The notes under the pieces are model-generated. The model worked only from the letters and a program-made list of their open reading frames with translations, was not told the DNA's origin and ran no database searches. A program made the position numbers and the translations under genes. Below are positions 1 through 7,700 of a DNA stretch of 64,000 nucleotides, in pieces. The stretch comes from Bryobacterales bacterium. Its GTDB lineage: Bacteria > Acidobacteriota > Terriglobia > Bryobacterales > Bryobacteraceae. The stretch covers positions 1 through 64,000 of the forward strand of contig PLDF01000083.1 in assembly GCA_003135055.1 (NCBI GenBank), read 5' to 3'. Within the stretch, counting starts at the first letter, position 1, and the number at the start of each line of letters is the position of its first letter.

Positions 1-561
1 GCAGGCTTACCGAAAGCTCACATCGCACTGGTAGCGACCGCAGGGATCGTGTGGCTATCGGCGCGATCGCACGTTGTTCCATTCGTCGTTCTAGTGGACA
101 ACCTCGGCCGGCCAATCGCCTCGGGAATCGCGGATCAGACGTCCTTAAACGATGACCGGCTAAAGCGATCGAACATTTTCAGTTGGGTCGAGAACCTGCG
201 GACGGTAACCACCGACGGCATCGCACAACGAAAGGTGATTGACCGCGTGTACGCGCAGATCGCCAGCGGCAGCGCGGCGCAGACATTTGTCAGCGAGTAC
301 TACCGCGGTGATCCACCGTTCAAGCGCGCCGAGACTGAGACAGTCTCCGTCGAGGTGAAATCCGTTCTACCCACCAGCGACCGCAGCTACGAAGTCGAAT
401 GGGTGGAAACAACGCGCGATCTCTACGGCGCCGTGAAGGCGACGGATCGCTGGAAGGGGTACGTCTCGATCGCGCTCAATCCGCCCAAGGATGAGCGCCA
501 GGCGCGCATCAACCCGCTCGGCGTTTATATCACGAACGCGAGCTGGGCCAAGGTTCTATGA
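1..561 (+). CDS. TrbF/VirB8-like T4SS inner-membrane protein, 5' partial
   Basis: The frame is open from base 1, so the true start lies before the window. VirB8/TrbF proteins are bitopic inner-membrane subunits that help assemble the conjugative type IV secretion channel. The visible N-terminal part has a hydrophobic stretch (HIALVATAGIVWLSA, residues about 7-21), then VVPFVVLVDNLGRP, and continues as a periplasmic NTF2-like domain with the family pattern 'YAQIASGSAAQTFVSEYY' and 'EVEWVETTRDLYG'. It overlaps or abuts the next gene, and the order matches trbF-trbG-trbI. Family assignment is from sequence pattern and context only. Confidence 0.8.
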   Translation, partial: AGLPKAHIALVATAGIVWLSARSHVVPFVVLVDNLGRPIASGIADQTSLNDDRLKRSNIFSWVENLRTVTTDGIAQRKVIDRVYAQIASGSAAQTFVSEYYRGDPPFKRAETETVSVEVKSVLPTSDRSYEVEWVETTRDLYGAVKATDRWKGYVSIALNPPKDERQARINPLGVYITNASWAKVL

Positions 562-575
562 AAGGAGCAAAGAAA

Positions 576-1613
576 ATGCAATCAAAACAAATCATCGGCA
601 TACTCGCACTCAGCATCCTGCCCATCCTGTCGGCGCAACCACCGACGGGAGTGAAGCGAGTGCCGCCTCCGCCAAAGAGCGTCCCACCGCTCTTGCGGCA
701 GTATGACTTTGGCGGTCAACTGCGAACGCTCGAAGATCCCACTACTTTGCCAAGTACGGTGACGCCTGAACTGGCGACGCCTACGGTTTCCAATGGAGCG
801 GCGCCCAATGACTACCGTCCGAAGACGGATGTCCCGCTGACCGCGACGGCACTCGAAGCGGTGCGCGTGAGCGAGCGCTGGCAAGGAGAGAAGAACGCAC
901 CATCGCTCGGTACCGATGGTCGCGTGATGTACTCCTATGGAGCCGGATTGCCGACAGTCGTCTGCGCGCCTCTGCGCGTGTGCACGATTGAGCTGCAGGC
1001 CGGCGAAAAGATCGTCGGCGAGCCCCAAATCGGTGACTCAGTCCGGTGGAGCATCTCGCCCGCAATGTACGGCACCGGCGATGAAACCACTGCCGCGATC
1101 ATCCTCAAACCGCGGGCGCCTGGTCTCGACACAAATCTCCTGATCACCACGGACCGACGCGCCTACTACCTCCGGCTGATTTCCAAACCGGAAGACTACG
1201 TGGCACGCGTCGCCTTCGCATATCCCGAGGACGATACACACAAGTGGCAACAGCAACTGGCAGAGCAGCAGGCTCTGGCGAAACAGGAGAAACATGCGGC
1301 GGACGTACCGGCAGCGATGATCACCGTAGAAAAGATCAATTTCGATTACACGATCCGCGGCGGCGATGAAAACCTCCGGCCCCTGCGCGTTTTTGACGAC
1401 GGAGCAAAGACCTACATCCAAATGCCACCCGAGCTGCAACACCGTGAAGCGCCAGTGCTGCTTGTCCTCGGCAAGGACGGCAAAGGCGAGATGACGAACT
1501 ACCGGGTGAAAGATCAGACCTACATCGTGGATCGACTGTTTGATCGCGCAAACCTCGTCCTCGGGTCGGGTAAAAAGGCCCTGAAAGTGGAGATCAGCCG
1601 TGGACACAAATAA
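576..1613 (+). CDS. TrbG/VirB9-like T4SS protein
   Basis: VirB9/TrbG forms part of the periplasmic and outer-membrane core complex of conjugative T4SSs. I chose the ATG at 576 over the one at 558 because an AGGAG lies at 563-567 and translation then begins with a signal peptide (MQSKQIIGILALSILPILSA, cleavage after the Ala). The middle of the protein has the VirB9-type stretch VVCAPLRVCTIELQAGEKI followed by GDSVRW and TNLLITTDRRAYYLRL, typical of the N-terminal beta domain. The C-terminal part (from about KINFDYTIRG) matches the VirB9 C-terminal domain. Its 3' end overlaps the VirB10-like gene by 14 bases, suggesting translational coupling. Confidence 0.85.
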   Translation: MQSKQIIGILALSILPILSAQPPTGVKRVPPPPKSVPPLLRQYDFGGQLRTLEDPTTLPSTVTPELATPTVSNGAAPNDYRPKTDVPLTATALEAVRVSERWQGEKNAPSLGTDGRVMYSYGAGLPTVVCAPLRVCTIELQAGEKIVGEPQIGDSVRWSISPAMYGTGDETTAAIILKPRAPGLDTNLLITTDRRAYYLRLISKPEDYVARVAFAYPEDDTHKWQQQLAEQQALAKQEKHAADVPAAMITVEKINFDYTIRGGDENLRPLRVFDDGAKTYIQMPPELQHREAPVLLVLGKDGKGEMTNYRVKDQTYIVDRLFDRANLVLGSGKKALKVEISRGHK

Positions 1614-3084
1614 TAGTTCCGAGCGCAAACCTATCGAAGCTCCGAGCGGAGTCAATCTCCATCCCCAACCTGCGAAGGCCGTCCGCATTAGTCGGCGAGC
1701 AGGCGGGGCCATCGTCTCCGTGATCGTTCTTCTGCTGCTCGCGTTTGCTTACGGCGGGTATCGCCGGACCCTCAACAACCAAACTGCTGCGCGCGATGCG
1801 GGCTTGCCGAAGGGTGTTACGCCGGCAACACAGGCAGGCAATGAGTTCATGCAGGCCACTCCAGCGGGAACCGTGCCGATGACTCGAAGCCATTCAGACG
1901 AACTGCATCCGCCCGATTCGCCGCCTTCGCCACAAACCACGTGCGGCTCGGATTCTAGAACTGGCCAACCTTTCCGTTTCAATCCGCAGACGGGCCAGCC
2001 TTGCAATGGCTTGCCCCAGGAGCGAGTCGTTGTGCGGCAGCCGAACGCCATCCGGACTCAGCCGGTCGCACCCGCGCCGATTCACGAAGAGACACCCGAG
2101 GAGCGCCGCATAGCAGCGGCGTATCAGCTAGAACAGGAAGCAATCCAAGCGCCCACCAGCGTTCGCAATTCAGTCACATCCTCGCCCACAGCGACTACCG
2201 GACAGTCCGGGTCAAATAATCTTTCTCAGGTCGAAGCACTGAGCCGTGCTCTGGGCATACGGCAGAGCGGTGATTCCGGTCCCTTGCCGAATGGACAGGC
2301 CACTGAAAACGACTACGACGCCCAGAACATGCAGTCCCGCAAGGAGGCGTTCCTGACTGGAGCCCGCACCGGCCAGGCGGACGATTATCTTCGCTCTACC
2401 CGCGAAGCGCCGCTCTCCCGCTATGAGATCAAAGCAGGCTGGGAGATCCCCGCAGTGCTGGAGCAATCTCTGAATTCCGATCTCCCCGGCGAATTGAACG
2501 CACTCGTCACATCCAACGTCTACGACACGGCAACGGGCCTCTACCTTCTGATTCCCCAGGGTTCCCGTTTGACCGGAAAGTATGACTCCCGCGTTTCCTA
2601 TGGTCAGGACGGCGTGCAAGTCGCGTGGAGCCGCATCATCTACCCGGACGCCTCGTCGGTTGATCTCGACGGTATGATGGCCCTCGATTCCCATGGCAAC
2701 GCCGGCCTGCGTGACAAAGTAGACCACCACTATACTCGTCTGATCGGATTCTCGGTGCTCACGAGCATGTTCACCGCCGCCTTCGCAATCTCGCAACGGA
2801 GCAACCAGAGCGCCCTCACGTACCCGTCGCCGGCCCAGACGGCCGGAAGCGCAGTCGGCCAGGAGCTCAGCCAGACCGGCGCGCAGATCACCCGCCGCAA
2901 CCTGAATGTGCAGCCGACGATCAAGGTCCCGGCGGGCTACAAGTTCACGGTTCGCGTTAATCGGGACATCCTTTTCGATGCTCCGTACGAACCTATGCGG
3001 GCGGACCCGCCCTCAGTCGAACCGCCTGGACAGCTTCGCCGGAGAGGCGGTGTATCGACCACAGGGTACGCGCCGAACCACTGA
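1600..3084 (+). CDS. TrbI/VirB10-like T4SS protein
   Basis: VirB10/TrbI spans the envelope in conjugative T4SSs. The protein (494 residues) has a short cytoplasmic N-terminus, one transmembrane segment (GGAIVSVIVLLLLAFAYGGY, about residues 31-50), a long Pro/Thr/Gln-rich periplasmic linker, and a C-terminal VirB10 beta-barrel domain beginning near YEIKAGWEIPAVLEQSLNSD. The latter carries the family features LLIPQGSRLTGKYDSRVSYG and AGYKFTVRVNRDILF. It starts with GTG inside the end of the VirB9 gene. Together with the two genes upstream it shows that the window opens inside a conjugative element. The VirB4, VirB6, VirB11 and relaxase genes would lie before base 1. Confidence 0.85.
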   Translation: MDTNNSSERKPIEAPSGVNLHPQPAKAVRISRRAGGAIVSVIVLLLLAFAYGGYRRTLNNQTAARDAGLPKGVTPATQAGNEFMQATPAGTVPMTRSHSDELHPPDSPPSPQTTCGSDSRTGQPFRFNPQTGQPCNGLPQERVVVRQPNAIRTQPVAPAPIHEETPEERRIAAAYQLEQEAIQAPTSVRNSVTSSPTATTGQSGSNNLSQVEALSRALGIRQSGDSGPLPNGQATENDYDAQNMQSRKEAFLTGARTGQADDYLRSTREAPLSRYEIKAGWEIPAVLEQSLNSDLPGELNALVTSNVYDTATGLYLLIPQGSRLTGKYDSRVSYGQDGVQVAWSRIIYPDASSVDLDGMMALDSHGNAGLRDKVDHHYTRLIGFSVLTSMFTAAFAISQRSNQSALTYPSPAQTAGSAVGQELSQTGAQITRRNLNVQPTIKVPAGYKFTVRVNRDILFDAPYEPMRADPPSVEPPGQLRRRGGVSTTGYAPNH

Positions 3085-3128
3085 TCGTCAAAGATTTCAA
3101 GATGTAGTGAACAGCTGGAGCCGCTAGG

Positions 3129-3377
3129 ATGTCGATCTCGTCTCTCTACAAAGCCATGGAAGGGCCGAAGAACAGCGCACAAGACGGAACGCTACTTGCT
3201 CCCCAGGATGTTGCGCGACGGCTTCAGGTCTCGGTAGCGTGGGTGCGCGATCACAGCACCCGTAAGCACCCGCGTCTACCAGTCGTGCGTGTCGGCGGAT
3301 TACTGCGATACCACCCAGTAGATCTTGAGCGGTGGATTGAGGATCTGCGTGCGGCTGGGATCAGAAGGGCCTCATGA
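3129..3377 (+). CDS. Excisionase-like helix-turn-helix protein
   Basis: An 82-residue protein with a MerR/excisionase-type winged HTH: LLAPQDVARRLQVSVAWVRDHS, then the wing segment PRLPVVRVGGLLRYHPVDLERWIEDL. Proteins of this size and pattern bind attachment-site DNA and set the direction of site-specific recombination, or regulate the integrase gene. It ends 33 bases before the integrase reading frame and is on the same strand, the usual xis-int arrangement. It could instead be a plain regulator. Confidence 0.75.
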   Translation: MSISSLYKAMEGPKNSAQDGTLLAPQDVARRLQVSVAWVRDHSTRKHPRLPVVRVGGLLRYHPVDLERWIEDLRAAGIRRAS

Positions 3378-3433
3378 GTTCCGCTTCCCACGAACCGCTC
3401 CTTTGAGGTATGCTCGCTTTTAAGGAGGCAGGA

Positions 3434-4627
3434 GTGTCACGCGAGCGCCATCAGAACGGATGGGTTGTAGAGTCCGGCAAGCGGATTAGGAAGTGGATCG
3501 GCCACTGGTGCCCGTACCGTCCGGACGGAACTCGTACCCACTCGACGGTGGTCCTAGGCCTTAAATCGAAGATGCGCAAGTGGGAGGCAGAAGATGCGCT
3601 CCGCAAGCACATCGAAAGCGAGACCGGACAGCGGCCGAAATGCGACGCCGATCCAACATTGCAGTGGTTCTGGGAGAACGCCTACCTACCATCTCGGACT
3701 TGGGGGCCGGCCATGGTCTCCACGGTTACATCAATTGTCAACCGACACATACTTCCGAAGTTCGGTCAGACGCCATTGGCCGACTTAGATAAACTCGAAC
3801 TCCAAAAGCATCTGAATGCACTTGCGGAGTCCTTCAGCCGATCAATGGTAAAAAAGATTCTGGTGCAGTACCGCGCGATCCTGGAGGAGGCGGTCGAACG
3901 GGATCTGGTCGTCAAGAACCAGGCGCGCAATCTGGCGATGCCGCCCACGAGGAAGCCATGCGGCCGGTTCCTGGCATTGGAAGAGTTCGATGCGCTCATG
4001 GCTCAACTGGAATTCCGGGATCGTCTCATCGTGCGGATGTTTTGTACGATGGGTTTCCGACCGGGCGAGATGTTCGCGCTCCGCTGGGACGACATCGAAG
4101 CGGGGCGAGTGAGGGTAGACGAGTCCGTTTCCCCGTGGGGAGTGAAGGAACCCAAAACCGAGGGGTCGGACGCCTACCTCCCCATGCCGGCGAGCGTCCA
4201 GTCGGAGATGGATTTATGGCGTGGCATGCGCTGCACCACGTCTCCGGCGTCCCTCGTCTTTCCAACGGCCAACGGCACTGCGCTCTCGGCCCACAACTAC
4301 GAACGCGACGTGATCGTGCCGGCCGCCATCCGCGCCGGTATCATGACCGCGCCTCCAAAGGAACGCCAGACAGGCGACGCGAAGCGCGACAAGGCGACCG
4401 CGGTGAACTTCCAAGCTTTCCGCCGAACCTTCGCCACCTGGATGCAACGCACGGGCGCTACCGTTAAGGACGTCCAGGGCGCCATGCGGCACAGCAGTCC
4501 CGACCAGACGCTGAAAGCTTACATGCGCGAGATTCCGGCTGGTGTGCGCACCGCGGTAGACGCGCTTGATCGGATGTTTACGGAGCGGCGTAACGCGGAT
4601 ACCAAGACGCAGGGGCCTCTCCAATGA
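3434..4627 (+). CDS. Tyrosine recombinase / integrase
   Basis: A phage-type tyrosine integrase that would insert and excise the element. I prefer GTG 3434 to ATG 3410 because AAGGAGG lies at 3422-3428, at good spacing. The N-terminal SAM-like core-binding domain includes 'TLQWFWENAYLPSRTWGP' and 'VNRHILPKFGQTPLADLDK'. The catalytic domain has Arg I in GFRPGEMFALRW, the beta-hairpin Lys in EPKTEGS, box II FQAFRRTFATWM, the second His in GAMRHSSPDQT, and the nucleophile Tyr in LKAYMREI. The usual first His of box II (HxxR) is Gln here. A degenerate tRNA 3' end follows 65 bases later, as expected for an element integrated at a tRNA. A copy of its C-terminal coding region recurs at 11456. Confidence 0.9.
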   Translation: MSRERHQNGWVVESGKRIRKWIGHWCPYRPDGTRTHSTVVLGLKSKMRKWEAEDALRKHIESETGQRPKCDADPTLQWFWENAYLPSRTWGPAMVSTVTSIVNRHILPKFGQTPLADLDKLELQKHLNALAESFSRSMVKKILVQYRAILEEAVERDLVVKNQARNLAMPPTRKPCGRFLALEEFDALMAQLEFRDRLIVRMFCTMGFRPGEMFALRWDDIEAGRVRVDESVSPWGVKEPKTEGSDAYLPMPASVQSEMDLWRGMRCTTSPASLVFPTANGTALSAHNYERDVIVPAAIRAGIMTAPPKERQTGDAKRDKATAVNFQAFRRTFATWMQRTGATVKDVQGAMRHSSPDQTLKAYMREIPAGVRTAVDALDRMFTERRNADTKTQGPLQ

Positions 4628-4716
4628 ACCATTCTGGTACACAGCCGCAAACAATCTTTGGTGTGGGGACGCCGATAGTTATATGAGAATCTGATACGCC
4701 CGAGTGGATCCGAGCC
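4511..4716 (+). repeat. Diverged direct repeat, copy 1 (integrase 3' end to tRNA remnant)
   Basis: From the last 39 codons of the integrase through the tRNA remnant, this stretch aligns by eye with 11456-11660. Shared landmarks in the same order are the codons for AY-REIPAGVR, a CAGGGC/CAGGGG motif, 'TACACA', a 'CTTTGG' block, 'AGTTAT', and the CCCGAGTGGAT core of a tRNA T-arm. The repeats mark the ends of two related elements integrated at similar sites. Confidence 0.65.
4692..4716 (-). other. Degenerate tRNA T-arm/acceptor remnant (att-like site A)
   Basis: Read on the minus strand, these 25 bases match the T-arm and acceptor 3' strand of the remnant at 11636 at 21 of 25 positions by hand count. 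The TTCGAAT T-loop has become CTCGGAT and the terminal CCA has become TCA. It sits 65 bases after the integrase stop. It is most simply a decayed attachment site. No tRNA 5' half is present. The rest of the gap from 4717 to 4984 shows no gene. Confidence 0.5.
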
Positions 4717-4984
4717 ATGCTGCCGCCCGCCAAGCCGACGCCGCATAGGGCGACGAGGGCTGAGTTGAGCAGCCAATCCAGGCAATTTCGGCTTAAGAAT
4801 TTATAGCGCCAGTTGTCGATGCGATCAAGGCAACGTTAGACAGATTGGATACCGTTGAAGGGAAGACCTTTCCGAGCCCTGCGAGTAAAGCAAGGCACCG
4901 CTTGCACGCACAGAGGGCTCGGGGAGCATCGCTAAGCGCCCGATTGACTCATCCCCGGCGACGATGGCGGGCTTGCAGCGGGCT

Positions 4985-5512
4985 CTACTCCAGGCGCCTC
5001 CACATTTCGGGATTGTGCTCGTAAAGGTCGTCCTGGTTTCCGGCGAACACCGCTTCCTGATCGAAAGGAATCTCGAAGCGGCAAACCGGCAGAAGCTCCA
5101 CAACATCAAACACGTCCCACCACGGCTCCTTTTCATCGGTCGGGTACCTGATCGTTTCGATGTAGATGCGCCCGAACTTCTCACGCCAGTGGTAGAAGCA
5201 TTGCTCCTCTCCATTCCACCGGGCTATGGTTGCGTTCCTGCATCGGCCTTTGTAAATCTCCCCGTGTCGAAGCTGTACTTTCGCCAGAATCCGGCGGCCG
5301 GTGATCTCGTCATGCGTCCTGGTCTTGATGAGGTGGACTGCGTAATCCCGGACTGCTACAAGATCGTCCGGGGCCAGTTGCGAGTATTTCTGAAGAACCT
5401 GGTCCTCAGTCATTCCGTGAAAGACCAGATCCCGGTAGACGTTCCAAAATCTCACGCCTCGGATATATGGTTCAGCCTTACCGGGTGCGATGGTGATTTG
5501 CTCTATTGGCAT
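4985..5512 (-). CDS. DUF433-domain protein with extra C-terminal domain
   Basis: The first ~70 residues match DUF433, a small three-helix winged-HTH-like antitoxin domain (IRGVRFWNVYRDLVFHGM, then SQLAPDDLVAVRDYAVHLI). DUF433 proteins are normally ~75-80 residues long and are encoded next to PIN-like toxins. Here the chain is 175 residues, and the extra ~100 residues (CFYHWREKFGRIYIETIRY, WWDVFDVVELLPV) are a Trp/Phe-rich domain I do not recognise. No toxin gene is adjacent. The fused segment may replace the partner or bind another substrate. It lies just inside the island after att-like site A. Confidence 0.6.
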   Translation of the reverse strand: MPIEQITIAPGKAEPYIRGVRFWNVYRDLVFHGMTEDQVLQKYSQLAPDDLVAVRDYAVHLIKTRTHDEITGRRILAKVQLRHGEIYKGRCRNATIARWNGEEQCFYHWREKFGRIYIETIRYPTDEKEPWWDVFDVVELLPVCRFEIPFDQEAVFAGNQDDLYEHNPEMWRRLE

Positions 5513-5645
5513 CTCGTCGTCACGTCATGGGGGCCTTCTCCGAGCATGGCAAACAACCGCACCTCCGCTCAGATGGTTCGACGGTGCCGGGTTCGATTTT
5601 CCGGCTGGCCCGGTACGTCGGTGGCTCATAGCCTAAAATCGAACC

Positions 5646-5894
5646 ATGCTCTTCAATTTCCGCTTCGACCAAACCAAATCCCGCACGATTCTTGATTTGC
5701 TCCAGACGAACGAGCCGGAAATGGCGCAAGGATGGGGCGGCGGCGAAGTGAATCTTGATCTCAATCGGGAAGATTTCGTTCAAGCCACCGTCAACTGCTA
5801 TCAACCTGATGGCTGGAGAATTGATACCTGCTTGCACAGAGCACATGAGCCACGAGGGTTCACAAACCGCCCCGTTGGACTTCACGTGTTGTGA
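5646..5894 (+). CDS. Small hypothetical protein
   Basis: An 82-residue frame starting with ATG. The first ~65 residues look like a normal globular protein (MLFNFRFDQTKSRTILDLLQ, then VNCYQPDGWRIDTC), while the last residues do not. A frame covers part of it on the other strand (5520-5885), but its composition is less protein-like. No family is recognised. The gene faces the pseudogene at 5942-6157. Confidence 0.35.
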   Translation: MLFNFRFDQTKSRTILDLLQTNEPEMAQGWGGGEVNLDLNREDFVQATVNCYQPDGWRIDTCLHRAHEPRGFTNRPVGLHVL

Positions 5895-5941
5895 ACCGCT
5901 GCTTCCAATCTTCCATATTCTGTGATCCTGCTACGATTACC

Positions 5942-6157
5942 TCAAATCACGCCCAACCTTCGCATGGCTTCCACTATCACCGGGCGCTTCTCCGGTGGAC
6001 AGGGATACTTCCTGCTCTTTGCTTCGATTCAGTTCGGTGCAACTCTCCCGGTCAGACCAAATTCAGACTTCACATGCGCAATCCAGCAATTCTTCGGCAG
6101 GAAGCCGCCGATGCGTTTGACCTCTTGGGCGATCTCAGAGTAGGTTGGCGATTTCAC
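5942..6157 (-). pseudogene. Small conserved DNA-binding-type protein interrupted by one in-frame stop
   Basis: On the minus strand a GTG at 6157 opens a 72-codon frame. It reads MKSPTYSEIAQEVKRIGGFL, PKNCWIAHVKSEFGLTGRVA, PN, stop, IEAKSRKYPCPPEKRPVIVE, AMRRLGVI, stop. The pieces on both sides of the TGA (6029-6031) belong to one small protein type known from many soil bacteria, in which I recall an Arg at this point ('APNR', from memory). A CGA to TGA change would therefore explain the stop. It starts 12 bases after the stop of the 6170-6544 gene, so it was probably the last gene of that minus-strand operon. Confidence 0.65.
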
Positions 6158-6169
6158 GACAGTTTGCGC

Positions 6170-6544
6170 TCAATTTGCGACGGCCTCCGGGTATCCGGCG
6201 AATGCGATACACTTCCGCACCTGTTCGGGCCAAAGCAATAGATCACTGCCGGGAGCGCCGTCGTATCCGACGCCAGGCATCCCGGTCGCCCGGTTCACTG
6301 CCAGAGAATTGAGCGGAGGCCAGTCGTTCTCCTCACACCACTCGGCAATCTCCCCGAGAAAACGGCCAACACCATGCGTCAGAAACGGGACACCAGCCCT
6401 CTCGCAAAGGTTCCCGTAGAAGATCACGCACTGTTCGACCATCTTGTCGGTAATCTTCTCGGGCGGTAGACCGTTGAACGCTCGACAGACTTCCTTATGA
6501 CGCTTCAGCAACGTTCTGACGATTGTCGTGGCTTCAGCAGTCAT
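6170..6544 (-). CDS. Conserved hypothetical protein (124 residues)
   Basis: A globular, probably alpha-helical protein (TIVRTLLKRHKEVCRAFNGL; CVIFYGNLCERAG; FLGEIAEWCEENDWPPLNSL). I do not recognise the family. It begins 16 bases after the stop of the nuclease-like gene at 6561-7565 on the same strand and is followed closely by the pseudogene at 5942-6157, so the three probably formed one minus-strand transcription unit. The conserved 'WPPLNSLAVNRATGMPGVGYD' area suggests a real, maintained gene. Its role is unknown. Confidence 0.65.
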   Translation of the reverse strand: MTAEATTIVRTLLKRHKEVCRAFNGLPPEKITDKMVEQCVIFYGNLCERAGVPFLTHGVGRFLGEIAEWCEENDWPPLNSLAVNRATGMPGVGYDGAPGSDLLLWPEQVRKCIAFAGYPEAVAN

Positions 6545-6560
6545 GATTGTCCCTGGTAGT

Positions 6561-7565
6561 TCACGATACCACCTTCTTCAAGTTTTTAAAGATCGGCTGG
6601 CTCCCCTTCCAGTCGTACCGGATTAGTTTGATGCCAAGCCTCTTCATCCGGCTTGCTGTATCCGCTGACACTTCACCGGGAAGCACAAGGATGCGCTGCG
6701 GATCACTCTTCTCCAAGGCACCATGCAGCATCGCTTGGCCCACTGCTTGATACAAGCTCGTCGTAGTCTGATCGGTTTTGACCTCGATCAAATGGGTTAT
6801 CGTGGCCTTGCCGTCAGCGAGAAAAAGGTCGATCTTGGGGGTTGTGTAGGCGTCGAGTCCCATTGCTTTCAGTTCGGCGTTGAGCATGTTCACAACGATG
6901 CCGTGGTCGCACTGGCTTTCAATGGCCGCCGTCAACTTATACCTCTTCCTTGGCCCCTCAAATTCCGGCGTGAAGGAGAGGTCCGGGTTTTTCTCGGTAA
7001 CTTGCGCCGGCGTTTTACCCGTTGCATTAGTCTTGAACTGTTCCGCCGCTCGAATGTAGGCCGCAAGGTTGTTGACGAAAGACCCGCCGCCAATTTTGCC
7101 CAAGACCACGACTTCGGCCGTGACGCCATCGGGCCATTCGATTTCGTCACGGTTCCCACTCCCGGTGTACTCTTCCAAGAAGTTCGCTTTGCCGATACCC
7201 TTGCGACCCCCGCCAACCCTACCGCTGTGGGCCAGATAAAGTCCTGACCGGATGTCTTTCAGGAAGATACCAGCACAATGACGATCAATCCCTTCTCTTG
7301 GCGGGTTAATCTCACAGGTGATATCCAGCGATCCATGCTGATTCGGGTCCATCATGCCATAGGCGCACCAATATCGGGAAAGCTCTTGCAGGCCGAAGAC
7401 GACCCAAAACCCTGCGCCTTCATGCCAGTACAAGTCGTATTCTCCGTGGTCTCCTGGCCAGCCGAGCTTTCGCTTGAACTTCTTGGAACCAGCAATCAAA
7501 CAAGATCGCAGTGCGTTGAATGCGATCTTGCCCTCCTTTCGGTTCGTGATCGGACTAAGATTCAT
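6561..7565 (-). CDS. Putative restriction-nuclease-like protein (PD-(D/E)XK-type C-terminus)
   Basis: A 334-residue protein. The C-terminal ~100 residues look like a PD-(D/E)XK-type nuclease core: PKIDLFLADGKATITHLIEV with the Asp, followed by the E-V-K signature (IEVKTDQ) and a helix with the conserved SLYQAVGQAMLHG. The N-terminal ~200 residues, with many aromatic residues (GEYDLYWHEGAGFWVVFGL, LQELSRYWCAYG), could be a recognition or sensor part, but I know no family. It is divergent from another nuclease-like gene (7701-8768), with 135 bases between them. Restriction or phage defence is the likely area, as an inference from the fold and island position. Confidence 0.55.
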   Translation of the reverse strand: MNLSPITNRKEGKIAFNALRSCLIAGSKKFKRKLGWPGDHGEYDLYWHEGAGFWVVFGLQELSRYWCAYGMMDPNQHGSLDITCEINPPREGIDRHCAGIFLKDIRSGLYLAHSGRVGGGRKGIGKANFLEEYTGSGNRDEIEWPDGVTAEVVVLGKIGGGSFVNNLAAYIRAAEQFKTNATGKTPAQVTEKNPDLSFTPEFEGPRKRYKLTAAIESQCDHGIVVNMLNAELKAMGLDAYTTPKIDLFLADGKATITHLIEVKTDQTTTSLYQAVGQAMLHGALEKSDPQRILVLPGEVSADTASRMKRLGIKLIRYDWKGSQPIFKNLKKVVS

Positions 7566-7700
7566 AGCGAGGCTCCATTCGTGTTTTCAAACATGTGATC
7601 CACAGCCCCTTTACCCACCATCATTCTACTTGGCTGTGACGCCCATCGCACTTGAAGGGCGCCAGGGAGTAAACTACGGTCGGAGCCGTGCAAATCCACG

